DNA of 64,000 bases from Heterostelium album PN500 (lineage: Eukaryota; Evosea; Eumycetozoa; Acytosteliales; Acytosteliaceae), in the NCBI RefSeq assembly GCF_000004825.1, contig NW_008805065.1:930001-994000 (forward strand), read 5' to 3'. Both the position numbers and the translations under genes were made by a program. The notes under the pieces are model-generated. The model ran no database searches, was not told where the DNA came from, and worked only from the letters and a program-made list of their open reading frames with translations. This document shows, piece after piece, positions 61,212-64,000 of this stretch (positions within the stretch are counted from its first letter, which is position 1; each line of letters opens with the position of its first letter).

Positions 61212-64000
61212 ATGCCTATATCTAGTAGTAATAATAGTGGTGGTGGTAACACGACAACATCATCATCAGTATCAAAAAAATTGGTATTTAAAAATAAAAA
61301 GATATTCTTAATACCAAAAACATCGAGTGTTTCATGGTCACATAAAGCCCATGCCAAGAAAACCTTGGAGATATATGGTGCAACCGTTAGTTTCGCCATA
61401 GTACCAAAAGAAACTGATTATATCGTAGTTCTAGAGGGTCATGATAGATCGAGAACCTCTTTACATCCAAATCTGTGTGTGTTCATTTGTAATGCATTCA
61501 CATTAACATTCATCATAGTAACTAACTTGAATAATATCACTCCAATAAACTTGTAGGATGTCAGCATATCAAAAATCAATCAAGTTCAATATTCCAATGT
61601 TTATTGAGGATTTTATTTATTCATCTATATCATCTGCCAAACTGAAAGATTTACCAAGTTTTAGATTCAACATGGAATTACCAAAGAATAGTATCAACGG
61701 CAATAGTAAATATTTTGATTTAGGATATGATGATGATGATACAAATAGTGAAAGTAGTTCTAAGGATGTCTATGGATTGTTCGATGATTTCGAAACAACG
61801 AATAATACACAAACAGCAGAAACTTTGGATAGTGATGACGATGATGAATCAATTTATAGTGAAGCTGATATGTTTGGGTTATTTGACGATTACATAGCCC
61901 CAAAGACATCAAAACAACAACAACCAAATCAACAACAACAACAACAAATAGCATATTTTGATGATGAAGAGGAGAACGACTTTTTTGCGATGTTTGGGGA
62001 TTCACCAATCATTTCCCAACAACCCCAATTAACTTTTGAAGATGAAGAAGAAGAAGAATCAATTCAAGTTACTATTCCCAAAAATAAAATACAACCTCAA
62101 CTTCAACCTCAGCTTCAACCTCAACCTCAAATCCAATCTAAAACTCAATTGATATTTAATGAAGAAAATGAAATTAAAGATATGTTTGGTATGGATACTC
62201 CATATTTCAATACAAAGTAAGTATTATTGTATATTATCTTATCAATTGTTTATAATAATGTTAATATATTCAATCTATTTAGAAATTCAAATGTAGGATA
62301 TTCATTTTATGTTGTTGGTGATAAATTAAAGTTGATAGAGTTACCTTTAAAACTGAAACAGATTGATGTGTCGCAGAGTGGATTCATTTCTTTTATCGAT
62401 TGCACTGACAAACTGTATAGTTGGGGAAAGCTTTCAAACTCTGTTAAATTCCCACAAGTTAAAAAGCTGACTGCTCCTCAGAATGTTACAAAATTCCTTG
62501 ATGTCATTTGTACTAAAAATAATATCATTTCATTGGATACTGAAGGTCAATGTTGGGAAATAGAGGAGAAAAAACAACAACAGCCACAACAACAAGAACA
62601 AAATCAAAAACAACAAAGACAGAAACTATCACGTGGAGTTGGTGTTGCTGTTCAAGATAATCCTGTTGATTTCAGTTTGAAACATTTGAAACTTCCATTT
62701 TTGGTAAAGACAATATCGAGTGGAAATCAATTTGTTGTGGCACTAACCGAGAGTGGAAGACTTGTATCGTGGGGAACAACCAATAATTTGAGAGGACAAT
62801 TGGGTAGAGAGTTGAAGAATCCAAAGGATTCAAACATTCCACAGTTCATTCCAGATGTTCAGAGAGCAACTTTCGTAAGTTGTGGATTTGAACATAGCAT
62901 GGCTATTGTCATACAAAATGGAGTGGAGAGTGTCTTTGGTTGGGGAGACAGCGCTAAACAACAACTTGGTTACATAAGTGAGAAGGCGCAAAACACAGCA
63001 ACCCCGATGCTCATTCATACCAAACAAACTCATATCAATGTGATATGCAATGAGAACTACTCTGTTATCATTGATGAAGATATTAAATTCTCTGGATTAT
63101 CATTCCCTATGGAATTCCATACCATTAATCTAGTTATTCATCCATTGGTATGTTGAAAATCAATGATTTATATTAATACTATCATCATCATCATCATTGA
63201 TTGTTATTAACAAACTTCTTTACCTTTTTTTAATCTCTAGAGAACAATACCAAATACTTTCAAATTGTTCAAATACAAACATTCGGTTGGAGTTACACTC
63301 TTTGATACCTATTCAACAGCATATTGTTTCATTCAAGTTGATCGATTAGACCTATTAAAGTCGCTTCTCTCTGGAAAATTGGATTTCAGCCAAACTAAAA
63401 TGATCTCATTAATAATGTATTCCATTGAATTGAATAATTTAGAGTACGATATAATTTTTATTTAATTCACAAATCAAAAAGAAAAAAGAGAATAATGATA
63501 TTAATGTTATCTTTTTAATTTTTTTTAGAATATTCAAATATCTCTATCATAGATTTGAAAATGTTTCATTAGAAGTTAGAACAGGAAATGCAGATCTTTC
63601 TTATCTACATTATGCGGTGGAGAACATCTGTTTACCAATTATGAAATACATCTTAAAGAACAAACTTCTCAAAGTTGATATTACAAATAGTGTTGGTGAT
63701 ACTCCACTTCATACTTCTGTTATTAAAAATAGTAACTATTATATATATATATATATATATATAGAAACAATAGATATAAATACAATATTTATATACTAAC
63801 TAATAACAATATAATAGTCTAATGAATCATTATTGATGTTATGTGAATATGGTTGTGATAGAAATCTAAAGAATGCTAAAGGATATGTATGTTTATTATT
63901 TATATAACTCTTAACACTAAACTATAACTAATATTTTATTTTACAATAGACTGCATTACATCTTGCTACTCAAGATAATAAGCTAGCAATATCGATGTTG
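61212..64000 (+). CDS. BRCT - RCC1 repeat - ankyrin multidomain protein (3' partial)
   Basis: Exons 61212-61474, 61557-62216, 62283-63147, 63241-63443, 63529-about 63731, 63818-63886 and 63950 onward; the window cuts the gene. Residues 15-110 look like a BRCT domain (LVFKNKKIFLIPK, LEIYGATVSFAIV, DYIVVLE, SIKFNIPMFIEDFI). An acidic Gln-rich linker carries four copies of an aromatic-acidic motif (YGLFDDF, FGLFDDY, FAMFGDS, MFGMDTP). RCC1-type blades follow (ALTESGRLVSWGTT, VSCGFEHSMAIV, VFGWGDSAKQQLGY). After that come ankyrin repeats (DTPLHTSVIKN, GYTALHLATQDNK). The splice between exons five and six does not close: GT-AG use shifts phase by one base, so that junction is unresolved. A DNA-repair or checkpoint role is suggested only by the BRCT domain. 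Confidence 0.8.
63739..63763. repeat. (TA)n run inside an intron
   Basis: About twelve TA units lie just after the unresolved donor region of the BRCT-RCC1-ankyrin gene. Slippage here could be linked to the splice-phase problem in the model. Confidence 0.8.

Overview
The window is eukaryotic nuclear DNA from a social amoeba (Dictyostelia). The signs are very AT-rich spacers with long A and T homopolymers, short AT-rich GT-AG introns of about 60-130 bases, Asn, Gln, Ser and Thr tracts from trinucleotide repeats, and dictyostelid ankyrin and F-box gene families. Exons are clearly more GC-rich than spacers, which fits a species other than Dictyostelium discoideum. I cannot name the species.

Layout. 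0-7.5 kb is accessory: the tail of a possible reductase or polyketide-synthase-like gene, two tandem copies of a large ankyrin-like gene (one intact, one broken), and a cell-surface protein gene interrupted by one in-frame stop. 7.8-29.9 kb is housekeeping and signalling: a myotubularin phosphatase with N-terminal ubiquitin-like modules, a TMEM184-family membrane protein, a tiny predicted mitochondrial membrane protein, an alpha-catenin/vinculin protein, delta-aminolevulinate dehydratase, a SNAP-47-like SNARE, mitochondrial HSP60, and a class II-like histone deacetylase with an N-terminal zinc ribbon. 29.9-38.1 kb is a gene-poor stretch whose right part is a mosaic of LINE fragments. 38.1-41 kb holds a divergent pair: a secreted CAP-papain fusion protease without a standard propeptide, and a membrane-anchored free-standing cathepsin propeptide (I29-like). 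41.3-64 kb holds a charged protein with an apparent frame slip, a PI3/4-kinase-like protein, F-box/LRR-like proteins, an ankyrin protein, small secreted Cys-rich proteins, a vezatin-like membrane protein, and a BRCT-RCC1-ankyrin protein cut by the window end.

The gene models were joined by hand from GT-AG sites and codon phase. Where exon coordinates are given, the phases close exactly unless stated. The most interesting candidate system is the divergent protease and propeptide pair at 38-41 kb. It looks like a zymogen split over two genes, with the inhibitor half fixed in a membrane. Other points of interest are two genes broken by a single in-frame TAA, the recent segmental duplication with patchy homogenisation, several unusual domain fusions, and the 8.2 kb gene-poor region.
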